Positions 10,150-21,880 of a stretch of 64,000 nt of DNA are shown here, in pieces; positions within the stretch are counted from its first letter, which is position 1; each line of letters begins with the position of its first letter. Position numbers and translations under genes: made by a program. The stretch is from NCBI GenBank assembly GCA_025175895.1, contig CM046000.1, positions 34,694,720-34,758,719 of the forward strand, given 5' to 3'. This stretch comes from Wurfbainia villosa (taxonomy: Eukaryota; Streptophyta; Magnoliopsida; Zingiberales; Zingiberaceae). The notes under the pieces were generated by a model that had not been told where the DNA came from, did not search any database, and saw only the letters and a list, made by a program, of their open reading frames with translations.

Positions 10150-12351
10150 GTGCAAAACCCAACAGATATTCTTGATGCAAAATGCCTTGTTTTTCCTGGG
10201 GTCGGGGCCTTTGCAGCAGCAATGGAAGTATTAGAGCGAACTGGGTAAATGCAGTATTTTATCATACATTGTATTTATCAGTGCATGTTGCCCATGTAGG
10301 CTTCTACTGTTCTTTGCTGGACTTAGTAATTTGATGGATTAAATGACTGTATTTGCAATGTTTCCTTGTCAAGATGTTGGGGTTCTCACAGCAAACTGCT
10401 TAAGGCTCGTTTCATGCTTTTGGTTATTTGGTAACTCAATTTTTCTGCCACCTTGTTAGAGTTATGCTAGTTCATTCTTTTGTATGGTTAAGAATTTTTG
10501 TCAAACACACAGATCCTATGTTTTGTATTCTGTCTGCTTTCTTCCATATATTCCTTGTGGTGCTAACACTGTTACTTACTTGAAGAATCTATCTTGTCCT
10601 TTTGGCTGTTTATACAACACTTGTAAAGATTTTCCTCTCTTAAATATGTCATTTGGAAAATTTTAACATACTCTTTTGCACTATACTTATCATTTTATAA
10701 GAGTTTCTTTATCATCTCAAAATTTCTGTGCGCCCATGTTGATAATCTTTAGATATGTGCATGTTTTTTCTATTCAATTTATGTTTTGCTTACTCATGTT
10801 CATTGTCATTAAGGATGGCTGAGGCACTTTGTAGATACATAGAGAGTGATCGTCCATTTTTGGGGATTTGCCTTGGGCTGCAATTATTGTTCGAGTACAG
10901 TGAAGAGAATGGTCCAGGTGGATATTGAAATTCCTTTTGGATTTTGCTTTTCTTTATTAGCTCCATTGACAAAATGTTCATGAACAGGAAGACCAAAGGA
11001 TTCTTTCCTATACAAACCAAGTTTTTTCAAAAGAGATAATTTATTCTGTGTTTCAGTCTAATTGTATTATCCATTGCATGAGTTTTACTTGTAATTATTA
11101 ACTTATAACTTCTCTCACAATGGTCTTCATGTAAGAAAGGTATCTCTGAGCATCCTCAACTGATTCTCATGAAATTATCTATCCAATATACTATGTTCTA
11201 TAGTTCCTTTTTTTCTCTTTTGCTGATACACAAGTCATATTTCTGATCTTTCTTTTTTCTTGTCCCAAATGATTCTATGAATAACATTTATTTGTGCAGT
11301 AAAAGGTCTTGGTTTGATACCTGGTGTTGTTGGACGTTTTGATTCATCAAATGGTCTGAGAGTACCTCATATTGGATGGAATGCTTTGCAAACCACCAAA
11401 GACACCAAAATTTTAGATGATGTTGGAGGGCATCATGTCTATTTTGTTCATTCCTACCGTGTGATGCCTGTATGTTTTCTAGTGATTTAACAATTAGACA
11501 AACACATTCTCGTATTTTTGTTTTATGAATAGTCTTGCCTAAATTATTCTTCACAAAAATTTTGCTTAGTCAGATGCTAACAACAAGTGGATTTCATCGA
11601 TATGTAATTATGGCGACAGCTTTGTTTCATCCATAACAAGGGGTAATGTGCATGCTGTCCAGTTTCATCCGGAAAAGAGTGGAGGTAACATTCTCCAAAT
11701 AGTATAGGTTTCAATTCAATATTAACATTTTTGTTTATATTTGCAACATGCTTGAACATGATTAATACTTTCATTTCAGTACATTTCTTGCTGAAAATTT
11801 TCTGAGATCACACCTATTTTTAATTTAATAGAAGATTACACTCTGTATGCTTACAGATTCCTTATGAGGTAGTTTCAAGGTATTAAATTTCACCCCATTC
11901 CTCTCAAAACGTATGATTTTTTTCGTTCCGACGTGGAACCGACATCGGCACGTGGGCGAGATACCGATAAGCAGTAGCGAGGCAGCGGCGATGAAGCAGC
12001 AGGGATTCGCGCTGCGGGAACGATCGCGTTCCCGGAGTGCAATCGCGCTGCGGGAATGATCGTGTTCCCGGAGCACGATCGCGCTCGCATTCCCGGCACG
12101 ATCGCGCTCGCATTCCCGGAACGTGATCGCGCTCGCGTTCCCAGAACGTGATTGCACTCGCAATCGAGCTCCGGGAAAGCGATTGCATTGCCGATCGTGC
12201 TCTGGGAGCGTGATTGCTTGCGGGAACACGATCGCGCTCCCAGAGTGCGATCGCTTGCGGAAACGCACGATCATTGCGAAAACGCACGATTGCGAACGCG
12301 ATTGTAAAATGAATTAATATATAAATTATAATATAATTATAATTAAATAAA

Positions 12352-12395
<44 letters not shown>

Positions 12396-15300
12396 TGTAA
12401 AATTTAATTAAATAATTAATTAATTAATTTATATAATTATATAAATTTATATTTTTATTTAAAAATATAAAAATAAAAGATATTTTAATTAAAATTCTAA
12501 ATTCGGATTTATAATTTATTTAAAATTAAATCTTAAATTCTTTTTAAAAAATTAATTAAAAATTCAAAAAAATTTGAAATAATTTTAGAATTTTATAAGG
12601 AAATCATTTAAAAAAATCGAAATATACTTTAACAATAAACACTTGAAATCAAACGAATAATAAACATTTTAAATTATTAAATATTAATATTTAAAAGATA
12701 AAAAAAAAATATCGAAATAGTATCGAAACGGATGATACGGTACCGAAACCGTATCGTTCCGGTCGTAGACCGAAACTTCGATACGGGTCGAAATTTTAAA
12801 CCTTGGGTAGTTTGCAAACAAACTTAGCTTGACTAGCTCTAGAACTGAGCATGTCATTCATTATTGGGATATAGGATGTGGGAGTGCCGTGTGCAAGTTG
12901 GTTATGATTTGACCTTTATCTTGGGGATTATTTTAAATGGTGATAATAAGGAAGATTGATGTTTAGTTTTTGGTTACTTATTATAAGTTGTTCTGGAAAT
13001 GAGTGCTTTGCTCCTATCTTTCTTGATTCAAGTGCTTGGAAGGAGGATGAAGAAATTAGAGAATGATTTTGTAGAGGTAATTTTGGGCTTCTCTATTTTG
13101 TTGTTTAATTCCAAATTGTTGAATATGGGATTGATTTTGTTGTCTGACTTCTTCAGTAGGATTGACAATTCTCTTCACTCTATTATAAACTTTCCATGTG
13201 GGTTAACATCTTATACATACATTTCAGCTTGTAATTCTTGTAATGCTCCTAGTCTATCTTAAAAGAAGTAGATATTTATGAAGATGTCATTAATAGAAAG
13301 AATGAATGGTTGAAATGCAGAAGGAACATCTGTAGTTTTCTTTAATTGCTGTCTGCTCAGGAAAAAGGAAAGTTTTATAAGATTGAGATTACCATGCTTT
13401 ATGGATCGGCATATTGGACTGTTAAGGTGCAACTTGTACAAAAGACTAATATAACATGGATGAAAATGTTAAGATATGGGTGGTGTTACGAAAAAGGATT
13501 AAATAGAGAATATTACTACTTAGGTGTAGGTTTAATATTTGACAAATAAGGGGAAATAGGTGGAGATGATATAGAGACTTAAAGGCACCGGTAGTTTCTG
13601 TAGTTAGAAGAGCTTAAACTATTGGAGTAAAAAGTATAATGGGTCGGAATTGAGTTGAATGTTGCTAGTGATAAAACTTTGCTTATAGATTAGCAAGGGA
13701 TAAGATCCATATAGCCGATACCAAATATTTAAGACAAATATAGCTTGGCAATGATGACGTCTTTCTGTTGCTCTTGTATGTTTAATATAGTCTGGTGGAA
13801 TCCTTATTGAGTGTCTTGAAAAATTCAATTGGTCATATTTTATTGTTAGCCCCTGCTAATAAAATGACTTTCTGTAATATGATTCTATAGATGTTGGGCT
13901 TTCCATATTAAAGAAGTTTCTTGATCCCTCTTCATCTTCAAAGACAAAGGTATACCCTGTATTCCAATATGGTTGTGTCCTCTACATGATCAGCATAGTT
14001 GTACAATCTAATTAATTGTGCTTGTAACCTTTTAGAAATCAGCCATTGGTAAAGCATCACGACTTGCAAAGCGAGTGAGTTCTTTGATCTAGTTGACATG
14101 GATATGGATATTTATGTGCCTATTTATTTTTCATGACTATGTAATAATTGCTTATTTTTTGAAAAAAAAACTTATGCTGTTATGCAGGTGATAGCATGCC
14201 TTGATGTGAGGACAAATGATAAAGGGGATCTCGTAGTCACAAAAGGGGACCAGTATGATGTAAGAGAACAGTCAAATGAGAAAGAGGTGTGAGAAATTTC
14301 CTAAAAACAGCCATATATATATATGTAAGGAATCTGAGCGCGCTCGGAAACATTTTACAAGCACTACACAGCGGAAAAATAAGATCCCTCCAGAGATCCA
14401 TGCAAAAAACCATACTCGTTTATTCGATTCTATCCTATGAGAATCGTAGTTACCTTCGATGCGTGTCCTTCACAGTCCCGTCAGTAACACTTGCATTCAC
14501 GGTGTCTGGATCTCAGCGCGGTCAGGATGTCCGCGCCTCCACGGTATCCACACGAACCGTGAGATGAAGAGGAACCAAGTTGTGGTGCTAGCCACAAGGT
14601 TGGTTCGGCCAAGAAGGTAGAAGAAGGAGAAGATGATCACATGAAAAGCACTCACTATCCTAAAGTCTCATCAAATCCCTTTTATATTCAACCATTGAAT
14701 ATGAAGGGTTTGTGACTCTTGGCTTCCATGGAATTAATATCTCATTAATCCTATCTTAATGATCATGCAACCCTTCTTTATAGTGAGTCTTACTCAATCC
14801 GAATTGGACTTGAGTCTAACTCGAGTCAAGTTCATTGGATATACTTTGAGTCCTACTCAATCCGAATCTGACTTGAGTCTAACTCGAGTCAAATTTATTG
14901 CGTATACCTTGAGTCTCACTCATTGAGTCTAATCTACATTAGACTCAACCTGATGGCCCAATGGCTCATCACATGAGCCATCTCCAACTCACATGTCCTA
15001 AGTGTGTGACCCAATAGGTTCTCGTAACGTTGACAATGTTTCTAAAACCCTTTTAGAGACATAAGCAATGAGCGACATCTAACAATACATCATTGCTACT
15101 CAAGCGATGAGAATGTCGAGATCCGACATAATCTTTCCGTGACTACTATCGTGTATGACTCAGTCCTTCTATTTTTGATATCTAGATTGATCAATGAGGC
15201 ATAGACTGTGTCATCCTCTTATCAATCAAGAGTTTCTTGATCTCCAAGTAGACTAAACCAAATAAGCTCAATATCTCATATTGACTTATTCGAGTATGCC

Positions 15301-16137
15301 CATGCATTTTAGCAGTCCTACTCTATCAAGGGGCCCATAGATATCACTTCCGATATATGGAAGGGATAGATCCCATCTACATCACTCACATCCCTTTGCA
15401 TAACTTATTGCATATCCAGTGATCGTTTTTATAGTCACCCTGTTACGGGTGACGTTTAACGAAACTAAAGCATACAACTCATTATGTAAGGAACCGTAAT
15501 GACTTCAGATTTAAGGATTATTCATACCAATAGTCACATGAGAATGTTTATGACACTCATATAACGATCTATGAAACATTCTCATGGCGGGTCAATTCAG
15601 TACATAGTCTCCAATATGTACCCATGTGTCAACTTGATATCACATATCCATGACTTGTGAGATTAAGTCATCAATTGACCTACATGTTAGTCTCTGTACA
15701 TTAATATTGTCCTTGCATATTAATACTCGACTAGGAATAGTTAAGAGTAGTGTTATATATATATATATATATATACAGACTCTCACTATCAATTCAACCA
15801 ATTGATACGCTGTAAACCTGAACCTACTATTCAAGGACACTATTATATTATTCATATAGCACATATAAGAAATAATATAATAAGCAAATCTTGCCTGTTA
15901 TTAATGAAATATGATGATACATATGATCCCTAATCATTCATCTCATGATTGACACTAAGGGCTGACACTAACAATATATATATATATAAAAGAATGTTAT
16001 CCTTACACAATAATCCGTGAGCACCTCCATTATTCATCGTCCAATCCCCTAGGATTCAAGGATTAGACTATAGTGCTCACCCGATTGGACGGTGAATAAT
16101 GGAGGTGCTCGCGGATGAGTTGTGTAGGAGATTATTC

Positions 16138-16185
<48 letters not shown>

Positions 16186-19100
16186 TTGGTGTACAAAGTC
16201 AAAGAATGCCTCCTCCATTTCATGATCTAAATGCATCTTTTGATCTGGAATTTGCTTGAACTACTATTAAGTTGTGATACCATACTTAGGCCTCGAGTGT
16301 AGTTGGGACAGTATTAGTCAGTTTAGTACTTTTAGACTTTTAGCCTGTTGTTGGAGAGGAAACCTGCTATAAGACATCTGTGCTGGATGAGGAGAGAGAG
16401 ACCTTAGTGAGATCAGAGGATTGAGATGGAAAATGGTGGTGAAAAGATTCTTGTATAAGGTTCATTTGAATAAATTAACCTTTTATAAATGGAAAAATAA
16501 TTCTGCTATGCTGAATCCTTTCTTGTAGTTGCATTTGTTTACTTGAAAATTTTAGCAATTATTTAGAATTCCGACATAGCTGGCAAATTCATTTGGTCTC
16601 TAATTATTATCATAATGATGATCCTCGTCAACCTCATATTATACTTCCTGTTTGCACTACTCAAGTTGTAAACTCAGCTATGTTTATGTGGGAATAACCT
16701 TTGTATGGATCACAAATGGTTTCAAGATCCAACATTGATTCTGATTTGGGAGCCTATTTCAGATGGGGGATGAAAGAAAAGGCATTAGGCATCTGTAGAG
16801 TTGTTGGGTAGTTTCACTTACCTTAAAGCAGTAAGCCTAGAGCAAGTGGAATAAATAGGCTCTCTAAATGAACTTGAGACAAATAGCTTTGTTTTAAATG
16901 TTTGACCTTTCTCTTCCTCTCACTTTCCTTTTGACGGCACTTTCTTATTTTGCTTTATGTCAATAGGTTAGAAACCTCGGCAAGCCAGTGGATCTAGCAG
17001 GTCAGTATTATAAGGGTGGCGCTGATGAGGTATACACTTGTTCTACAGCAGTATAAACAAATTTCCTTATTATTCTTGTAACATTAAAAATATTTCATTT
17101 GAAGTAATTGTCCAATTTTCCAGGTTAGTTTTTTAAACATAACTGGATTCCGTGACTTTCCCTTGGGAGATTTGCCAATGTTACAGGTCTGCAAAATAAA
17201 CATGCTTTTTCATTATTGGTATTACTATAGTTGTTTTTATGCTAAACTACTTGTGCCTTCACATGCATGCTGAGAAGATATTGCACTACACTTCGGAAAA
17301 TGTTTTTGTACCACTAACAGTTGGCGGTGGGATAAGAGACTTCACAGATGGAAATGGAAGGTTGTTATTTTTCTTGTTTTGTAGGACTATGCCGATGTCT
17401 AATGTGTGCAGGATCTTTTGCTTTCCTACTGTGATAGAACGCCACTTGTTTTACCGTCCTTGAAGTTGATGCCTATATAAGATTCTACACCCATTAGGAT
17501 GCTGATTTGTTGGACTGAACAGGCTGGACTTTCTTCATTGTGGATACTAGAAAGCATGTGATTTGTGATTTATTTGACTTAGATGAGTGGAAAAACATTA
17601 TCTATTTTACAGTCCTATGCAGACAACATACTATGTTTGCTTTCCTTTTTAGTAGGAAGTTTTATTTTTTAGTACCAAGTTCTTGTCAAATTCTCTGGGC
17701 TTGATATCTGGACTTTGGTGTTATTCTGCAGATACTATTCAAGCTTGGAAGTGGCATCTGAATATTTTAGATCAGGTGCAGATAAGATATCAATTGGAAG
17801 TGATGCAGTTTATGCTGCAGAAGAGTATTTAAAAACCGGAGTAGGCAGCTGATATATGCTTTCCTCTGCATTCACTCTTAACCATTATCCTTTGCTAATC
17901 TTACCCTTGTACATGTTTAAGGTGAAGACTGGGAAAAGCAGCTTGGAGCAGATTTCTCGTGTTTATGGGAACCAGGTTGACATTTCATGTTCATTTTTTA
18001 CATATCCCCTTCCTATGTTCGTTGCACCTATATTTCAGCTGTTCTCTGTAGCTATCACTGTCTTTTCTTTTTCTCCCTATCTGAACCTGTTCAATGAAAG
18101 TATGTGACAGAACTGAGGATGCATTTCTCATATACCTTGATCATCAAGATAAATGTTTTGATCATGGTTGTCTTATGGAGAGTACAACTCAAATTGCATT
18201 TCTCGTTGCCTTCTTTTCTTGACATTCACTATTGTGGAAAAAGATTTTGAATTTTTGTAGTATACATCTGACTTGCTAAGAAAAACTATGTCAATGATAA
18301 TGTTTATTGTCGATACTTTTAACTCCATCAGGCAGTAGTTGTGAGCATTGACCCTCGGAGAGTCTATGTTAGGAGCCCTGATGATGTTGAATTTAAGACC
18401 ATCAAGGTTTCTTCCCCAGGTACTATATAATTATAATGTAGCCTTTCTTGCTCCTTTCAACTCCACCAATTATTGCTTTTCTCATTATATGTGTCTTTCC
18501 ACTTCTCTATGATTACATTTCTTTCTTCCATGATAACTTCAGGTCCCTCAGGTGAAGAGTACGCATGGTATCAGTGCACAGTAAGCTTTTCATTATTCAT
18601 GCACATTATTTTATCTAGCCATGCATTTTGTCACAGATTTCTTCAAACTAGTCTGGATGCTTCAACACGAACTCAGAATTATAATTGGATCACTCTGTTC
18701 ACCTCAGATGAACAAGCAAGGTCTTCAAATCTTTCTCTTGCCTGATTTAACATTTTCTTGTGCAGGTCAATGGTGGACGTGAGGTTCGGCAAATTGGAGC
18801 TTTTGAGTTTGCAAAAGCTGTTGAAGAACTTGGAGCTGGAGAAATACTATTAAACTGCATAGACTGTGATGGTAATTTTTCTTTCATGGAGGTCAATAAT
18901 CTTACAGCACATTCTTCTTTCTATTAATATGCACTTTACCAAATTGTCATTGTTAAAATATGGTCAGTCTGCTAAATGTATAGCAAATGTTCTCGTGGGT
19001 GCACTGTACTGATGTGACATAGTTTACCTGAACAAATTTTCATAAGAGACTGTTGTTTGCAGGTCAGGGTCAAGGATTCAACATAGACTTGATCAAGTTG

Positions 19101-19542
19101 GTATCTGATGCGGTCACGATTCCTGTAATTGCAAGCAGTGGTGCAGGTGCCGTTGAGCACTTCTCTGAAGTCTTTGAAAAGACAAATGCATCAGCTGCTC
19201 TTGCTGCTGGAATTTTCCACAGGAAGGAGGTAATTTCATAACGCCATATCTTTTGCTGATTATTTGATTGTATCACTGACAAGAAGCTATATAGACAAGC
19301 TTGCAGCCCTAGCAATCTGAAAATAGATCAGGGATTTTTGTATGATTAGTCTCTCCAGTGTTATTGATGGATTAAAAAGAAACATTCACTCTATGTTCTA
19401 ATATAAACTGAAGATCAATGTTTTTATTTCGATGATGCAGGTTTCGATTTTGTCAGTCAAAGAACACCTGCTGCAGAAAGGCATAGAAGTTAGAGCATGC
19501 GATGGGCATCAAGCAGGAGGGAAGTGCCATGAATCAGCTTAG
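10150..19542 (+). CDS. HISN4: Imidazole glycerol phosphate synthase HisHF (plastid), 5' exon(s) outside window
   Basis: A fused glutamine amidotransferase and cyclase of histidine synthesis; it turns PRFAR plus glutamine-derived ammonia into imidazole glycerol phosphate and AICAR, in plastids in plants. Exons: 10150-10244, 10814-10917, 11300-11469, 11570-11684, 13891-13949, 14036-14074, 14188-14286, 16967-17029, 17124-17186, 17278-17360, 17732-17840, 17922-17975, 18332-18419, 18543-18580, 18766-18871, 19063-19229, 19441-19542. All introns are GT-AG; the exons total 1554 nt with no internal stop, ending in TAG. The glutaminase part shows the nucleophile in LGICLGLQLLF and His/Glu in VQFHPEKSG. 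The cyclase part shows ACLDVRTNDKGD, LTVGGGIRDF, VVVSIDPRRVYV, IDCDGQG and IASSGAG. Missing are the transit peptide and the first glutaminase strand, expected upstream of base 1, so intron 1 exceeds 10 kb. Compared with the Arabidopsis protein as I recall it, the C-terminus is about a dozen residues longer. Whether the 5' end is intact cannot be judged here. Confidence 0.95.
11876..12805. mobile_element. hAT-like non-autonomous element with GC-rich core, intron of HISN4
   Basis: Terminal inverted repeats CAAGGTATTAAATTTC (11876) and GAAATTTTAAACCTTG (ending 12805) are bounded by an exact 8-bp duplication GGTAGTTT (11868-11875 and 12806-12813), as expected for hAT. Inside are a GC-rich run of degenerate 15-25 bp units built on gggaacgatcgcg (about 12000-12300), then an (AT)n tract (12355-12395) and AT-rich sequence. 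No transposase. The element sits in the intron between exons 11570-11684 and 13891-13949. Confidence 0.8.
12355..12395. repeat. (AT)n microsatellite
   Basis: A perfect AT dinucleotide run inside the hAT-like element. Confidence 0.9.
13310..13620 (+). pseudogene. LINE reverse transcriptase C-terminal relic in HISN4 intron
   Basis: A plus-strand frame reads GKFYKIEITMLYG, then WTVKVQ, then MKMLRYGW. This matches the pattern after the RT core of plant non-LTR elements (KGKFYxxxxRPAMLYG, followed by a VAEMRMLRW-like segment). The frame is degraded and both ends fade out. It lies in the same intron as the hAT-like element. The assignment rests on motif recall, not on a search. Confidence 0.55.
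14324..15973 (-). mobile_element. Ty1-copia solo LTR in HISN4 intron, antisense to the gene
   Basis: The unit starts TGTAAGGAATC and ends GACACTAACA, flanked by ATATA on both sides (14319-14323 and 15974-15978). Its reverse complement shares long stretches with the LTRs of the copia element at 41639-50647: acatgtaggtcaattgatgac, the run around gggccccttgat, and ggatgtgagtgatgtagatg. A minus-strand TATAAAAGG lies near 14688. No internal region or second LTR is present, so it is a recombination product. It lies in the 2.7-kb intron between exons 14188-14286 and 16967-17029. Confidence 0.85.
16001..16128. mobile_element. Hairpin MITE flanked by TA-rich microsatellite
   Basis: Arm 16001-16047 (from ccttacacaataatccgtgag) is nearly the reverse complement of 16080-16128 (to gagttgtgtagg), separated by about 32 bp. 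Both flanks are TA-rich microsatellite. The layout resembles Micron-type elements, which sit in (TA)n tracts. A related half-copy is at 29955-30015. Confidence 0.6.
16137..16186. repeat. (TC)n-(TA)n compound microsatellite
   Basis: About 12 TC units followed by about 12 TA units, directly right of the MITE hairpin. Confidence 0.9.
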
Positions 19543-21260
19543 GATTTAGAATGTACCTAGTCTTGCAAGTTATACTATTTCAGCACAAAAAAAAATGGCA
19601 CCATTGTGCTCATCTGGATGTTGTCTTCGGAGATGCTTCTTAAGTTATTAACCGTTAGATTTTAGTCCTATTTGCTTAAGCTATGTTTATCTGAAGGAAG
19701 AAATCATGGAAGGTAAAGGTGAAGGTGAAGGGGACAGATTGTAGGGAAGGCATGATATTTTTTTAGTGTACTGGATGTAGAATTAGTTGAAAGATAGATT
19801 TGTAATCCATTTGCCGATTTAGTTTTTGCCGCATTTTAATCTACTCGAAATCAGTCAGAAAGAATATTTTCTTCCTTTCAATATCAACACCATGTCCGTA
19901 CGTCCTCCATTGTTGTGAGCCCTACAGTGAGCTTGCAATTTTTCCTTCGTCCTAATCTCAATTCCATTGCCTTTGAGTACACCTTCCATGTTATCTTGTA
20001 TCCAACGGTGAGTTAGCTCACAGGGTTGGTGAGTTCGTAAGGCCATATCGATAATAGGCAAAGGTCAATCTTGGAATTTTACCGTTTGAGTTCTCAATGG
20101 GTCTCTATGTACTTTTGTCAATCGTACTTGTGATTTATTTTCATCGATAGGAACAAGTTTTATATTTTTATATTTTTTTATATCCAAAGGTGAGTTCACA
20201 GTTTGATCATGAACTTGGTGGTCACTTGGTTGTTAGCTCATGGTTTGTGAGTCCATTAGTTGCCTGGTTGGAAGTTCAGGTTTCCTCGCGAGCCCATAGA
20301 TCTCCTGGCTGAGTTCGTTAATGTGTTTGTTGGCGGCTGCAAAGTCAATGATTTGCATTTTTTTTGTCTTTTTGATTTTCATGGTTTGCTAGGGAGGCCT
20401 TTAGTGGCCTGGTTGCAAGTTTAGGTCTACGTGTGACCCGATTGTGAGTTCCTCATTGACAGTTTGTCAGTGCACTTCCTCGATTCGCATATTTCTTTCT
20501 TTTCTTCCCTACCTCTTGCAATGAATTCTTATCCTACCGATAGTTTATCCCTCCCTCTATTATATTTCATCTTACTAAATTGAGCATTGACGTATAGTCT
20601 AAGGGAAGTTTCTGCAGAAAATAAACAAGAAAAAGAAGTTGAAAGTGATACACAGAACAAGGATTTTATTTGTGATTCTTTGAAAGGAAAAAAAAAAGGA
20701 GACAGTTTAAATTTTAAAAATATAAAAATGTGATTATTTCCTTTTTTTATTAATGGAATTGCTCTTTCCATCGCTGGCTAGTGGCTTTTCCCCTGACCCT
20801 GTTTTATTTCGATTTCTCTACTTCAGTTCAAGAAATAAACAAAAATATTTTAATTTTAAAAAATTAAAATATTAGTTTAAGTAGTACTGTAAATAGATCT
20901 ACAAAATACATATTATAACATTTGGGCTCGTTCCTAGCTTAACCTAGCGCACTCTTGTGTGGTGGACCAACGGGATTCATATCCACATATGCCGGTAAAC
21001 ATGCACCATCTGCATGAGATCAAATGTGAGATTAATCGTTATTAAGGGACTGCGCCTGCTTAGACTACTGCACGCATGTGCAGTAGACACGCCCATCGAC
21101 AAGCACGATGGGTATGAAATCAAATGCGAGACTAATCATTGCTAATGGATATTGTAGCAGTTAAAATGTATCTTTATCTCCTTGCTGGGCGCTGATGACG
21201 ATGTTTTCTTCCACGTGGATGAACCTGTGCACATGAACATACATTAGAGGACACTGAAGA
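19543..21260. other. HISN4 3' flank and intergenic sequence, no gene seen
   Basis: The 3' UTR should lie in the first 250-300 bases; I see no clear AATAAA. From about 19850 to 20500 the sequence repeats loose words such as gtgagttc and cctggttg, probably an old repeat. At 20990-21160 a segment of about 110 bp occurs twice (gagatcaaatgtgagattaatcg and gaaatcaaatgcgagactaatca). No coding region is supported. Confidence 0.5.
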
Positions 21261-21269
21261 TGTCTAATA

Positions 21270-21880
21270 AAGTCTCTTTTTTTTTTTTGAGAAAAGTAAA
21301 TATTATTATATAGTCAAAGAGGAGAAGATATACATATTAGATGTCCAAAAAATAAAACGTGTGTTTGAATCTTTAGAAATATCCTATCAACATTTGAGAT
21401 GTTTCTCTCGTACCTACGTCTATTCCTAACCAGCCAAATAAGAAAAATCATATATATATGACATTGCCAAAAACCTTGCTTTAGTGAGTTTGTTCCGACC
21501 ATGAAAGGATCGATAAAAAAATAGGTAGCATTCTTTTAGAGGTGCTCATCTCTTGACTCACACGTAGCCAAGCCTGAACCTTACCCCAAAGTATCTTGCT
21601 GATCGGACAATAGAACAAAGTATGGTCGAGAGTTTGATCCTCCTCTTCGCAAAGTAGGCATGTCTTATAAGACTCGTACAATATAGTTGTCTTTGGTGTG
21701 TAGCAGTCCTTGCACAAGCATCACAGCGTGAATCGGTGCTTTAACACGAGGTACGCCTTCTGCATACGACCGTCCATGCCTTAGCTTTGCCCCTAGGTTA
21801 GTAAAACTCCCTTGTTGGTATTCATCATCGTACCAACCGGACAGAATGACCACCCCTTGCTAGGAAGATTTAGTTTGATC
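21270..21880 (-). pseudogene. LINE 3' end with zf-RVT domain, 5'-truncated
   Basis: The minus strand reads TCLLCEEEDQTLDHTLFYC, then LWGKVQAWL: the Cys-Cys-His-Cys zinc-binding domain found at the C-terminus of plant LINE reverse transcriptases. Downstream in that sense the copy ends in a poly-A run (T run at 21277-21288 on +). It is 5'-truncated, as is usual for LINE insertions, and broken by stops. Confidence 0.7.

Noticed and set aside
11825..12317. Open frames of 127-149 codons around 11.8-12.3 kb
   Set aside because: They lie over the GC-rich minisatellite of the hAT-like element, within a HISN4 intron, and are low-complexity.
14324..15973. Unknown gene or exon within the large HISN4 intron
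   Set aside because: The stretch is a solo LTR with an ATATA duplication and similarity to the copia LTRs at 41.6 and 48.8 kb.
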